Positions 12,301 through 27,300 of a stretch of DNA of 48,130 bases are shown one piece after another. How positions within the stretch are numbered: the stretch's first letter is position 1; each line of letters opens with the position of its first letter. Origin of the DNA: Acanthaster planci (taxonomy: Eukaryota; Echinodermata; Asteroidea; Valvatida; Acanthasteridae); assembly GCF_001949145.1 (NCBI RefSeq), contig NW_019091420.1, positions 857,390 to 905,519 on the forward strand. Reading direction: 5' to 3'. Under the pieces are notes generated by a model that was not told the origin of the DNA, did no database searches, and saw nothing but the letters and a program-made list of their open reading frames with translations. The position numbers and the translations under genes were made by a program.

Positions 12301-15300
12301 TCCTGCATCGATTGGTCAATGCGTTGCAAACTCTTGGAGGCGCACTATTGGGAATCGCCCATAATGTTCAATGAAAACTGTTTCCCTTTCAGGGGCTACG
12401 GTTACTGAACTACACCACAGATTCAGTTATTCAGACATCTGGGTATACGGATATCCATCACAACCTTAACGGTAAAAGCTCGCCTGACATGACCTGACAG
12501 ATCTGTCTGCGATTTTTAAGAACCTGTACCTTCCGCGCTGCCGACTCCGCCGATGACCAGCTCCACCGAGGCCCCGTCGACCAGCCGCACGCTCTGAATA
12601 GTCTTGTTGACAAAGTCCGAGAAGAACAGGGTCTTGCGGCGCACGTCCAGGCCCAGCGCCACCATGTGGGTGCGGTTGGCCAGGATGCAGCTGCGCTGGT
12701 AGCTCCGGGGCAGGCTCAGGTCAGGGAAGTTGCTGGGGAAGTAGCAGATGCTGTTCTGCGCAGCCAGCAGTATCTGGGGTTTCGCCAAGGAGGTGGTGGC
12801 ATTTTCTAGACAATCAGTCAGGGGTCTTAAGTTTAATCATTGCTTCACAGTTATTAATATAGATAACCCTAACCCCCTCAAGGAGAACCAAAAACATATT
12901 GAAATCGGAGGATCCCAAATCCTCCGATTTCGATCCAATTTTCGAAAGGGATAGCCTTAACAGTCCCAAATCCTCCGATTTCAATCTGATTTTCGATAGG
13001 GATAGCCCTAACAGTCACAAATCCTCTGATTTCAATCTGATTTTCGAAAGGGATAGCCTTAACAGTCCTAAATCCTCCGATTTCAATCTGATTTTCGATA
13101 GGGATAGCCCTAACAGTCCCAAATCCTCCGATTTCGATCTGATTTTCGATAGGGATAGCCCTAACAGTCCCAAATCCTCCGATTTCAATCTGATTTTCGA
13201 TAGGGATAGCCTTAACAGTCCCAAATCCTCCGATTTCGATCTGATTTTCGATAGGGATAGCCCTAACAGTCACAAATCCTCTGATTTCAATCTGATTTTC
13301 GATAGGGATAGCCTTAACAGTCCCAAATCCTCCGATTTCAATCTGATTTTCGATAGGGATAGCCTTAACAGTCCCAAATCCTCCCATTTCAATCTGATTT
13401 TTGTCTAGAACTTCTTATCCTCAATATTAATTCTGGATGTGAACACTTAATGCATTACTTACGGTCTTCCCGGTACACACATACATGTACACACCCACAC
13501 AATGTACATGTACTGTACCCACTATGCCTTGTTTCTGCACACAGGTGTGTGAGTTTGCAAAGCAAACACACATACAGGTACATTGATTTGACAATGAAAG
13601 TTTTTTAATTAATACCGGCTTCTCGATAAAATCACAATTAAGTATGTTGTAAAGTTTATGTCTTGAATGCATTTACTACACAAATAGGCAACACAACCCC
13701 ATGGGGGCCATCCATGAAGTACATACGCACTAGACTGGGCGGTTCCAGAATTCTCAGAGCCGGTTCCGGCTCCAGCTAAGAATCACGATTCCGAGTTAGA
13801 ACGGGCTTCCAAAGATATAAAGAAAAACGTACGGTTTAATAAAACTCATTAAAAATCTGCCGCTGCCACATGGCGCCATTGCCACTCATGAATGGCACAA
13901 GGACTGGCTCTTGGTTTTTAGTGGGCTTTAAGATTATCCACAGAGGGTATTTCAATTTTATTTTTGCCTCTTTGTAGACTACTCATGGCTAGAATAAATT
14001 GGCAACATGTACATGTATGTACAGCACCGCTTCCTCCTGCTCTACAGTATTTTCCATCCAACACACATGTACATGTATGTATTCATTTTATGATCCAAAA
14101 AGAACAACCGATTTGCCATTAGCTAAGTACATATAATTTTACCCTTACACAAATGGAATCGTAGACCATGCCACGGCACTTAATGTATGGACTGGATCAC
14201 ATGTACTTCTTGAACATGCGCCAACGTACATGTATTGTAAATGGCCATGGACCATGTACAGACTGGTTATTTGCCCACACAGTGGACGCATCTAACTCTG
14301 ATACATCCACTATTTTGTAAGTGGTACCATTGCCCGGGTCCATGCATGGAACCCGCTCTGCGCTATCGCCTATCAAGTGAGAGAATTTGAGAATCGGGAC
14401 CCTTGCTAGAACAACTTGCTTAAAGGGTCTGCTCAGCGCTTCTGAAATGGCTCCCAGGCATGCAATAACCAATATGGCTTGGTACCCAGACTCAAGGGTA
14501 TTTTACAGTCGATTTGTGTACGCATTTTCCCTTGTGTGGAAAGGTGCCCTGCTAAATGCACACCGTGCTTTATACACGCGAGTTTTTCCATGTACATTGT
14601 ACATGCGGGCGCGGTAGGTAGGCCAGAGCAGTGACTCGGATTTGATGTTCGGAGTCTGATCTTTGAATGTGGAACCGCCAATTGTGGGTACCCGGTTCTT
14701 TACAAAAGGGGAGCCGCCAATTCCGATTTTTTTTTTGGAACTGCGATTCCACTCGGAACAGAGAGTACCACGCAAGCCTAGCCCTAGGGTGTATGTAAAA
14801 TCGTATTGAAATTGGAGGATTTGGGACTGTTAGGGCTAGTATGCACCAAGGGGGGGGTTGGTGCCATTGTGTACACCATGCATACAGAGGGGTTGGGGGA
14901 TTCAAGCCAGCGCGTACCATACGCAAACTGAAAATTGACTTTAGCAATACACTTTCTCATACAACTAACTACCACAATCAGCTTCTGTGCGTCAAAATTC
15001 AAACACAGTATTCTCCACTGTCCACCCTGCCATTTATCCTCCCGTGCCAACGCCCATTATTAGTAACATCACTCACAACACAAAGACCGGCAGCGTCTTC
15101 TGGTATTGTGGAATGTGCATGGGGGGCGGAGGTTGGAGCCACTGCATACGCGGGGGGGAGAGGGTCTGAAAAGTCAACATTTCGCATGTACGTACTTTAT
15201 GGATGGCTCTAAGGTCTTTTCTAAATTACAGAGGGTTTGCACGGCTGCCATCTTGCAGGCCAGTGCTTTTGTTAATTTCCACAGGGTATGAACACAGGAT

Positions 15301-18300
15301 GTTCCCCTGTGGTACAAAAGAATTGCCCTGCAAGATGGCTACCACGCAAAGCCTCTATACAGGGAAAAAATGTCGTACTGTACATGTACGTGTAATAATG
15401 ATAAAAACAATATCAACCACTCCATTTAAATGGATTCAAGGCACTGTAATTATTATCCTTCCAGACGAGGAGGAGGTTTGGTGGCCTACCTAGCGAGCAG
15501 GACCTCTCGTCCGGCATCAGCACGTAGCCTTCCACGCAGAGGCACTTGAATCCCGCAGGATCACTGACGCACAGCTGTTGGCATGGATTGGAATCGCAGG
15601 GAGCTGGGAAAACAGAGATGCACAGAGTGAATAACCTTTGACCCTTGCTCCAGTCCAATGATCACAATCTCTTCCAGGCTTTTTTTTTAACAGGAAAGTT
15701 CCTGGATCGTCTGAAATAACCTCTATCCAAGAAAAATACTGACGGATGCTTCGTCCTTCAACTTCCACAGGGCATCAAATCAATTGTAAGCAAATGTTAA
15801 ATTTGCACTTCCTCCTTACCTCATGCAAAATTCTCCAAAACTGGGAGTTTGACAACTCTAGACTGCTACGCGACTGACCCTAACTAACCAGACATGTTTC
15901 AAGGAACATACCTGATTCCTTAAATTTGCCCCAGCACCAGAAACTGTTAGCATATTCTTTGCATTTTGACCTTCCAGGGGCATCAAGTCCCATGTAAAGT
16001 AAAAACAGAGGGTTTGCGAGGCTACCATCTTGCAGGCCAGTGCTTTTGTCCACAGGGAATGCACAAAGGAAGTTTCCCTGTGGAACAAAAGAGCTGCCCT
16101 GCAAGATGGGGATCATGCAAAGCCTCTATTGGCAGTTGCATGCCAAAGTGGAAATTTGGTGATGCTGTTATCGACTGCATGATAACTGATCGTAATTTAC
16201 GAACAATTTAAAGAGAGCTTTAAGTAAAATACTGCTATTGGAATTGTATTGAATTATTGTACTACTTATAATTTCCACTGTCATTTTTTTAAAAACTCTT
16301 TTCATTTAAGAATAACCTATGACAATAAGGTTGGTAACAGTGTCACCAAATTTCCACTTTTGCGTGGAACTGTCCTGTTTCTAGCTTGTACCCGATTCAA
16401 TCCTACAAACTCTTCCCTTACTGCCTGGTGGATCTTAAATTGGATAAAAGAGGTTTAGGGTTGAAAAGTATTTTTCAATCCCAAATAAATCTGTAGATCG
16501 GCTTCTCTTTTTTGGACTGACTGGAGCCTTTTTCCAAATCACGGCATTGCCTCCTACTCTGACTTTATCTCAAGCTCCGCAAGCAGTATAAAAAAAAATA
16601 CTCTAAACCAAAGCCCTGTGTTTGCCAAGCTGTCTCTGTCATTTGACAACAGAGAACTGAAAGATCTGCATGGGAGAGACTTCATGCGCAAGACCTCGGG
16701 CCAACAACAGAGGATGGTGCCAAGATCGGGACTCCCCTTTTTATTTCCTCTCGGCTGTTATTGATCTGGACTCGGACCAGAGCTCGACAAATCGGGAGGA
16801 AGCTTTAACCCTGGGAGTGCCCTGTAGCAGATCTGTGGAGTGTTGGCATTCATGGATCAATTAAAATATTGGATGAATGCATGCACTTCGTTCTCTCTCG
16901 ATCAACTTCCAAAAGGCACGATGAGCAAACCAAGTGACTCATCAAAAGCTAGAAACAGGCTGGCTGCTAATTTAAGGGACACTACATAATTTTCTCTTTT
17001 TTTACTATTTTTCCAATTTTGGTTTACTGGTTATATCAGTACTATGTGATTTTGCTCTTGCGGTGATTTACATGTATTTTGTGGATTTTGATTGGTGATT
17101 TGGATTTTGATTTTTTTTAATTGACGTAATAAACTTACACCTCTAAATTGTAATTTGATGATTTCTTTTACCCTTGTGTAAATCAGACATGTAAAACTGT
17201 TCAACTTTTGTGATATTTTAATGTGTAAACCCTCTATAAAGCATATCTTTCGAAACTGTGATTGATCCGTTTCTCTTTTTGTTCCATCTTATGAATCCAT
17301 GTGATCATATCTGTAATCATTTGATGTGGGCTACTGAAGAATTGCTGCTAATAGGATTACTCAATGATATCTGCCTGTAAGTCAACTCTCTGCGATTTCA
17401 GTATCTGTTTATGGGTTATGGTGCCAGTGAAGTTGGCACATTTCCAGGTTGAAAACATGTGTAGAAGCTGCATGTATGAAAAGCATAAACATTCATGTCA
17501 AAGAAACAGAGAGAAATCTTTTGAGTCCAGCAGACTGCTCAGAAAAGGAAACTGTGGTTACAGTTTCCTCAGAAATTCTTTACAGCGAGTATATCACTTC
17601 AGGTGCTATAAAAATACAACTGTACGACTCAATTACATCAACATAACTTGTGTGACTTTCAACCCTTGCTCTGTTCTCGTATCTTTACTTTTAAATCATT
17701 GAACACATTTGCAAAGAGGCAATTTATGGTGTGTAAAAATGATGCTCCAAAAGACAGCAAATTACAATATACTACATAAACCAGTTACTCTACAAAATAC
17801 AATGCAGAGTTGCAAAGCCCAACCCAACCAAACAAAACCAAACCCAACCTAGCCCAATCATATCTAGCCCAAGCTAACCTACGCAGTCCAAACCAACCCA
17901 ACATAACCTAACCAAACCCCACCCAACCAAACAAAGCACTACCCAACATAGCCCAACCCAACCCAACCTAGTGCTGCAAGTAGGTGCCAAGGTTCGGTTC
18001 GGGTTCAGTTTGGACACTGTACGTAAATTTTTTGCCGAACTTCGGTGCGGTTTGGGCTCGGACATGTACACACATGTCCATGTACAATGCACATTGAGAC
18101 ATCGAAGAGCTCACTACAAATGTGCCATATGTAGTATTTCCATGTACAAAATACGTTCACACAAGCAATAAATCTCCTCTTTGTCCTCGTCCACAAGCAA
18201 CTTTGATGAGAACATAAGTTTTTTTTCTAAACTGTTTCCCCAAAGTTTGTATTGGAGTTAAAATTCCATAGAAAGTTACTGTCGGAGGTTTGACAGTTTC

Positions 18301-21300
18301 TGACCGTGTTTTGCTGACCAAAAGCAGTTGTATTTGGACCATGCTTGACTCAACAAAACGATCGTAGGATATGTGAAGACAGAAAAAACAGCATGCTGAA
18401 AATGGGCGTTTTCTCCTTTACAGGATGCAAGATCGAATTGGATTTCGAGTGAAGTGTGTTTTGGTTATTTTTCACAAAACAGATTCTACTGCCAAACCAT
18501 GGCCTTCGATGTTTTCACAGAAGAACCTTGGTATCACGTCAGCATTCTTTCCCAGGACGGCGTCCATGTGGCCAAAGGGTGATTTTCCATCAGTCTTTTT
18601 CGAATGGATCACAGCATTTTGTTATTTGAGATTTGCGAACAACTTAGAGATCTGGCAAAATTCCATTACAACGTATTCACACTTATGACTTCGATCAAAC
18701 ATGATCAAACGAAAGGCAAGTGAGGCCATCATCGCCAACCAAGTCTTATCGTGCACTGGAGCGCTGCAACGGCCCACCTGGCAAAATCAGTTTTCCCTCC
18801 AGAATTGCCTTCGATCAAGCACGAGTCCGACTGTGATCAGCATCCAATCAAAATTCATTTTGCACAGCCACTTATGACATCACTGACCTAATATGCAAAG
18901 TAAGGGCATGGCTTGGGAGATTGGCAAACCTAACGCTAAATCTGAATAGACATAGCACAATTGTTGTGCAGTGGAAATGCTGTACATTACGTGTTTTCGG
19001 TTGATTGTTAGTGAATTCTCACCACATGCTTTTCACAGCCATCGCATGATGCGGGGCCATCGTAAGTTTACTGTACATGTACATTTATAGTACGCATGCG
19101 CATGCCATCCATTATCTCCTGGTATCTGCTTCTTTATCAAGTTTTCTTGTGCGCATTCTGTGTGCTACATGTATCAATGCCATGCCATATTAAAGCCAAA
19201 CATCCAAATGGAACCGACCAGTTTGGTTCAATTCGAAAGTGCCATGTTTATTTTTGGTTCCGTTCGGCGGTTCGGCTGCAGCACTAACCCAACTCAACCA
19301 AACATAACCCAACACAGTATACATGTAACCAAGCCAAACACAACCAAACCCAACCCAGCCTAACCCAAGGCAAATCTAATCTCCGAACTCACATGAGGTT
19401 CCTGGCAGTACACCTGGTCCATGGACAGTCACTCCAAATGGTCGCCCGCCGATATTCAAAGCAAAGTAGTGGTCCCCAGTGGCTTTACGTATGCAGCGAA
19501 TTCCATTGTACCAGTCACTGATGAAGATATAATTCTGTGCATGCAAAAACAAAAATTCAAACCAAAAAACCGAACCGGGGCATGAAATTCTAGCAAAATC
19601 CCTCAGCTAACAAGCATGCACATTTTAGACAGTACGGACAGAAACAAAATCCTTCAAATTTTCTTTTTTCGTTTATTGTTTATGACTAACCCAATGTAGA
19701 ATTATTCATTCTTGAAAATAGTTCTAATATTTCATAACTGACTGGAAAGCAACAAGTAGTTATGCAGAAACCTTTCTTTTACCCCCTTTTGCAGTTCATA
19801 AAAGAACAGGAAGAGGCAACGTGTGACAACATTTTAACCATTTTCACTGTACAAATCTGATTCATGCAAAGTTGCAAAACATTAACCGTTTCTGACGCAT
19901 CTACCGCAAGCAATTTCCAGAACAGGATTTTAGTGACTTTAATTCCAGCACAACTATTTCCCAGGAGTGTTTCCATTACCATGGGAACCCTGCTCCATAC
20001 ATTTTGACTGCAGGTGTTTATGAAATCTTTTAGGATTTTACATATAATTGGCAACAAGTTTCCATCAATCGCTGATTAATCAGAATATGTATTCCAGCTT
20101 AACGCTTCAAAACCAGTTTCGTCAATGAAATGGAGGACCGGCTACAGAAAAACTGGTTACCAATAACTGGCACAGTGTACGTAGACGTTTGACCATAACT
20201 GTACATGAACACACAAGGAAATACATGCAATGACTGATTTACTTCACAGATATTTGTCTTCAACCCGGCTACTTCCTTGTTATTGGAGAAATAAGTTCCT
20301 GTAGCTTGTGGTTTGTGGACTGGACCGTCGTTCTGGACTTGAGCAGAGTTGACTTGGGCAGAGTTTCCAATACAGGCACAGCAAACCATGCCGGCATGAG
20401 GGTATTAAACAACGGCAGTCTTTTTGGTTAAATTGAAACTGTCAAAGGCCTACAAGTGGTTCCGCGTATAGAGACAAAACCGCAGTCAGAGTTGCGAGGT
20501 CAGTTTTTAGAAGGGACCTGTGTACAGTATAAATCTTTCCAATGTTTGTGATGCATTATGGGATTAAATGACACACTTGCCGCACATTTTCTGGACAATT
20601 AGAGGGAAGAGGCTTCTACTTTATGACATAACTGAAATCAAGCCATCATTTTTTTCACACCATGTTACACTGCAGATTTGGGATGAAGTTATTAAACTTG
20701 AATTTTAAAGCTCACTAAAAAAAGACAATTTGAAGAATCTCTTCCATGATCGCCAGTTTCTGTCTTACACTATGATTGTGAATATTAATGAGCTAATATT
20801 GGCCAATCAGAATCAAGACTTGAAGCTCAGTAATCCCCAATGGACCAATTCCGTTCACTTTTCAGGCTATAGTGACTGATGTCCTTTTAAAAAGTCACTA
20901 AGGGTCATTTGTGGTTCTTACAAAATTGTGAAAATTTGCTTCTTATTTTCAAAATGTTTCTTGAATGCTACCCATCAATCTTGGACTTGATGAGCAAATA
21001 TTTAAAAAATGTTCCGAAGAAATGATATATTGATCTTCGACTGGTTCACTGCCTCCACAGGTTCATGCATAAAATGCATAGTTTGATTGCCGTCCAATCC
21101 CATGAAGCAAAGAGAACGTTGAAAAGGTTCATTAATGAGCCATGCATGCGGATGACGACTGGCACAAACTGGCAGGGGGACCAGACTCACCTGGAAGACG
21201 GTAACGTCAAAGAAATGGCCCTGGTCGGGTGGATGAGAGTACAGGGTGGTGCGATTGGAGCCGTCCAGGTTGGATGACTCCAAGCGGCTGCCGGACGGGT

Positions 21301-24300
21301 CAGCGTCAGTCCAGTACAGCCTGTTGAGGGAGGGAGGTAAAACAAAAGCTGATGTTGAGGATAGGACTGGACTCAAGGAAAAGATCTGAACAGATTTGTT
21401 TGAGCATTGATCAGTGAATCAGAATAAAGCTCACTTGACGCTTTGATGACCCCTCTATTGCTGGCCCAAGACCAGATCTGAATGAGTGTTGATCAATAAA
21501 TTTGAATAAACCTCACTTGACGCTTTGATGACCCCTCCATTGCTGGGTCAAGACCAGATCTGAATGAATGTTGATCAATAAATTTGAATTAACCTCACTT
21601 GACGCTTTGATGACCCCTCCATTGCTGGGTCAAGACCAGATCTGAATGAATGTTGATCAATAAATTTGAATTAACCTCACTTGACGCTTTGATGACCCCC
21701 TCCCCCATTGCTGGGCCAAGACCAGATCTGACTGAGCATTAATCAATAAATTTGAATTAACCTCACTTGACACTTTGATGACCCCCCTCGCCCACTGCTG
21801 GGCCAAGACCACAAGTAAAGAAAATTTTGAGATGAATCAGTTCTACCCTTATTCTGCCCTTATATGCCACAAAATTATCCACAAGACCATTTAAATATGA
21901 AATTTTTCAAATTCATGTCAAACTGAAAAAAACAAGTTGGAAGGGAATTTCACATTTGAAAGTTTATAAAGTTGACTTCTTCACATCCATTGTCAATTGA
22001 GGGCTGCAATGGCCGTTACGGTACTGTATGGTACCCAGAGCATTGTTGATCGATTCTACATCTACTCACCACAAGGTTCCCTACTATGCAACAATACAGT
22101 TTATATATTTGGTAAGGAGGCACCACAGCATTAGTATGTAACTAGTTTTAAGTTCTTCCCCAGAAACATTTCTATACGGTTAGATTTTTGTGTGAAGTCA
22201 ATGCGACTGTGCCTGTTGATCTGGTGAGAAATTTGTCTGGATAATACATCTTTTTTGAGAAATATACCGGGTACACACTTAATAAACAGTATATAACTTT
22301 AAAAAATTCAGGGCAGGGTGAAAATCTGGGCAGACAGTGATGCGAAACGAAAAACTTATTTCACATGGAATTATTTTGCTATTAATTTTATCTTCAGGCT
22401 TGCAGTCCATAGTGCCTGCAATGCCTCTTGGAGAACCCTCGGAATTATTGCCAAAAACAAATCTCAAATCGTCATATTAATCACGCTGCACTTTACTTGT
22501 CTTCTGCATAGTCGATGGTAATTCCATTGGGGAAGTAAAGTCCCGTGTCTGCCAGTACCGTCCGATTTTCTCCGCTCAGAGTTGAGCGCTCTATGGTCTG
22601 TCTGGTACCCCAGTCGGTCCAGAACAAATAACTGCAGTCGCAAAGAAAAATGAGTACCAAATTAATGAGTTTTTAAATTAAGGAACTAAGCCTAGGCCGT
22701 TTTCCAATACTCAACTTCGTCTCCGTCCAAGGCTTCGTGTAGGAAACCAATCCCTGATTGTGGGCCTGAAGCGTTTAACTTAAATTAAAGTATTGTAATG
22801 TTTGGCTCTTTTGCATCTTACTTGATGTTTTGTGGCACTATCAGACTTACTATTGCGCTTACGACCTCAAAGTTGGGAAGTAAAAAAAACAGTTGAAACC
22901 TCAGACGGAGCCCAAGTCAAGTATTGGAAACGGCCCTTTACTAATATTTATCATGCTCATTGGCTGCCTTGGTAACCTCAGTCTTGCAAGAATAAAATTC
23001 AGTCATTGATACATACACGTACTTCAAATACAGTCCAGGTAACACGTAAAAATAAAGAGTGCAGCCTAGCGCTAGGCATAGAAGCCAAGCCCTAGGTTTG
23101 CTACCAAAACTGTAAGGGACCTACGAAATAATGTTAGGGCCTTAGGCCCATTGCAAATGTTGTGCTTATGCCATGTTGAATAAAATTGAATTGAGCCCTA
23201 CGTTAGCATGGCGTAAGCATGGCTGTGGTTTCAAAAGCTGAATTCAATTTAAAAAGCCCAGTCGAACTTGAACAAATCAAACATGGTGGACCAGCACAAC
23301 ATGAAACGTGATTTTGTGATCTTTCGGTTCGAATAAAAAAGAAAACGACTTTAGCTTCATCTAAGCACTACTAGTAGGCCTACTTTATTTTTCAAAAAAT
23401 AAAGGTCTTTTTATTCTCAAGGCCCGATGTTATGGTTCCCAGCAATCTTGAAGTGTAACATCACCCATGAGGTGAACAGTTCGATATCATTTAGGAGTCT
23501 CCTTCCAACATTCGGACATGATTTTTAGTCTCGAGGTCACCTTTGAATTTATGTTATTTCATATCAAGCAGGAATTTGAAAAAGAAATAGTTTAACTGAA
23601 ACCCCAATCTCCCTCGAGCTCCGTCGAACAATCTGCCCCGTGCGTTTCAAGAAATTTCCATTTGTTAATGTGTTTGTTGACGATTATTTCTTAACTCTAC
23701 TACACATTGTAAACACGTGCATTCCTAATTATCAACGAAGTTCAGGACCAACTTCGAATAGGCCTAGATATTGTATTGGACTCAGCAAGCGGGGCCAAGC
23801 GGGTCACGGCATGTCGCCATGTGGGGCAGCTTCACATGGCTGAGTTCTCCCACGTTTTCCTACCTCCATGGTTCTCCAAGCCAAGCAACAACCGATGTTA
23901 CTCTGAATTTCAGGCACTCACGGAATTGAACACTTTCTTAGTCTTACCTCACAGAAAGTTCACGTTTTCTAAGACTTGTCTTCAAAAGAATAGAACGTCA
24001 TGAGATATTAAGAAGAAGAGCAAGTTTAAACGCCTGTCTCGATTGGCGCTGGCGCGATTGATGGCGACCACCAGACTACACAGAGGAAAAAGTTCGCTTC
24101 TTTTTACATACAAGAATACCATAGAAGATGGGGTTTTAAACAAGTGGCAAATAGAGCCCTCTTGTGACCAATGAATATAATGATAGCAGGCGGTGCTTCG
24201 GCACTCAACTGGCCCCTCCCCCTGGGACGGGAGGGTGGGGATTTTAGCAGTTGAAAGGGTAGCAAGGAATCTTTGCTAGTCCAAACTTCCCAAACCCAAC

Positions 24301-27300
24301 TTGTGATCATGAAACAATTATAACACTTGGGTGAGTCAAGCGAGTGCGCGGGATGGGATGTTGCGGGTGGGACTAACGAGCATGGAGGCGGAACCTGAAT
24401 ATCTTCTCACCCTAGCTGTGGATGCACGGCGACTCCCCGTGGCTTTTCAAGTCCATCGTCCACGACTATGTGGAACCACGTCATGTTGTAGTCCACAACC
24501 ACTATCCAATTGTAGGCCGCGTCAGTCCAGTACACGTTGTTGGCCAGCCAATCAACTGCGATGCCTGGAAATAATTTGCATAGAAAATCAAGGGAAAGTA
24601 GGGATGCAGCCATTTCTAGATGATCAATCGAGTCCGTTCAACTTCATTTTCTTCTGGTGCAACCTTAGACATTTTCAGGTCGCCTTCGCTGTTTGTAAAA
24701 TACAAAAACTTAAAAGACATTTAAGGGGAAAAAATGAAGGATGTTTTCATAACTGGAGAACATTTCACAGGTAAAACGTTTTCGGATAAGTTACAGATAA
24801 TTAGAGGTCTTAATTGTGTTGTTTATTTTGTCTTCCTTTCTTATTTCCGAAAAAGAAACCAATGCTGGAGATGGCTGGTCCAAAATATATTAATCTCCCA
24901 AATAGGCTTTCTTGCTTCGCCATACTAGGCACAAATTATTGAAATCTATTTTATTGCCTGACAAGGCAAGTTAATGACTCAGCGACAGGAATGCCTTTCC
25001 ACACCACTGCCATATTCGAAGTTCACGGTTCAGCGCATTTTCAGAACTTTTCTCTTGGAGTATTTCCTTGTTTACTCAAAATTAGGGAGTCCATTGAATC
25101 TCGCTACTGTGAATGCAGTGTCAAGTCTGGGCGAAAACGCGTCCCCTGGGGAATTCTCGGGCACTGCCCTCCTGTTTCGCAAGAAGGGATTTCCCGCAGT
25201 GCGTGTTTGTGAGCTAGCCGAGCGTAATGTAAATGCAGCGTGTTGATCTTGAACTGCTTGGCCCCTACGATGGTGTTTATATTGATACCTTTGTTGGGAA
25301 AGGTCGGTTCCAACAACATTTCAGACGGAGTTTCCTCATACCTTTGTTGAAATGCCAACATGCCTGACCGTCCTTACGTTTACAAGAACTTCAACGCATT
25401 GATAAGGTTGCCATAAACTTGAACACAAATAACCTATATTGTACACTGCAATTAAAATTGTCACCAAACATTCATTTTATAACCATGTATATATATTTTC
25501 AGTTTTCGATCCTTATGTCTTTTCGTGTGCTTTATTCCTTTATTAAAAGTCATTATAATGCGCCTTTGATAATGCCAATATAGCAGACCCAATATACCAT
25601 GAAATACACCCAAAGACTGAAATACGTCCCTGGTATTAATACGCAAGAACAGCTGGAATGATTATCATGTTAAATCTGCTTACGGGCTGATCTTTTACTT
25701 GCCACGATCGATGATATTAAAACGCCCGTAGCCTCGGGTAATACTAGAAAAAAAGGATAAACAACAGCTTCTGTTGCATTCCCTGTGGTCTGTCTCTAAT
25801 GATGAATACAAAGCAAAAGGCATGAAGTAGAAAACAACGCTGCGTTTTTTCCCCCGTGGTACATTATGATATTCCCAGGTGCATCGCGATGCTGCTTTAT
25901 CGGCGACTCACCTGCAGTGTGAAAGTATTCATACACGCTATCAAGAACCGACATGGGTGAAGAACAAAACGCGCAGAGAGCGAAATCAGTCGCAAGTATT
26001 TTGCAAGCTATTTGGGGCTGATAACCCACTAGGCCTACTCATTGGACTTTTTACCTTTTATGCCAGTGTAGTGTTAAATTTCGACTCTCAAAAGTTGGAC
26101 TCATTTGCATTATTACGAGCGCCTCGATTGGGCGAAGGCAAAAGACTGTGTAGTCGCATGGCTTTGTGATATTGGGACCACTGAGACTCGTGGAAATCAA
26201 AATACAAGTGGCTCAAGGTGCAATAACAGCATTATGAAGATGATCCCCAAGCCGTGAACGCATTTGTAATATGTGCAAGATAGTCGCTTCATTCATGAGA
26301 GCGGACGGGAGTTTTAGCTTGCACGTCTACGAAGATGGTCCCTGGATGTTATTATACAAGCGCATGAATGTTGTAAAACGAGACTGGAGGCCATTAAATT
26401 AATGAGCTTGAAGGTTGAGGTCGGTCATTCACCATGCATGTACAGCCCAACGTTTCCACCCGGGATCCAATGCCTTTCCCTAGTTCGATGCGCGGCTAGC
26501 TGTGCAGCTTTCCCTACAAGGTGCTGGAGCGTCAACTTCATTAGCCCACTCAGTGCAATTTTCTTAATGTGTACCCGTATGTTCCGTCTAATTTCATTGT
26601 ACGTTTCGGGTAGATTGTTGTTATTGTTGCGCATGCTCAGTAGGAGTACTATAGTCGAAACCATCAACGGACAGGGGTGTGAGTAGCCAGTTAAAATCAA
26701 AGCCGAAAACAGCTAGCAAAAAAACTGAAATGTTAAAAGTTGTACAGACCAGGCGTACAAAAAAACTGACATCCAGGATCAACATCTGAACAAAAAAACC
26801 CTGAAATCAGCTGAAAAGCTGAATTCTCACACCCCTGAAGGGATCAGACACGAGGCCATTCACACGACCAGTCCAATCCAAAAAGAAACGAAGTAAAATG
26901 ATGCTTTTGTTGCAGTAGAGAAAACCTGTGACTTTCATTCTGGATGGGTCTTGAGGGTCTGGCGGTGGTCTGAAGAGGTCTCAACTTAGACAGTGACAAC
27001 CAGCGATGTCAAGTCAGACACGCAGAAGTTTCACTCAAGATTTGTATTTTTGTGCTTTCTGTTCCCAATTCGCGGCTCGCTGCTCAACTTAACCTTTCGT
27101 ATACACAAAGTTTACAAAACGACCCCCCAAAAAGCATTGAATGGAATGAAATTACCAGACTGTAAGGAATAACAATGGAGACATTCAATTTAGCATTTCG
27201 GGGTTTAAATTGGGGATTTTTCCTTTGTAAGGGTGAAAATCGCAATTTCTTTTCACTATGAATGGAACATTCGTTTCGCTTGAAAACACCACTGTCCACT

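Noticed and set aside
12878-13408. Two 169-codon frames of 17-residue repeats, one on each strand, as repetitive protein genes
   Set aside because: They are a by-product of the 51-bp minisatellite (multiple of three, no stops) inside an intron; no start context, splice signal or domain supports translation.
13731-14790. Possible 1-kb hAT element with GGTTCC-rich ends
   Set aside because: Left TAGACTGGGC and right GCCTAGCCCTA ends are only vaguely similar and no target duplication is visible.
26425-26700. Minus-strand frame with a run of asparagines in intron 3
   Set aside because: No domain, poor start, and the neighbouring exons join in frame without it.
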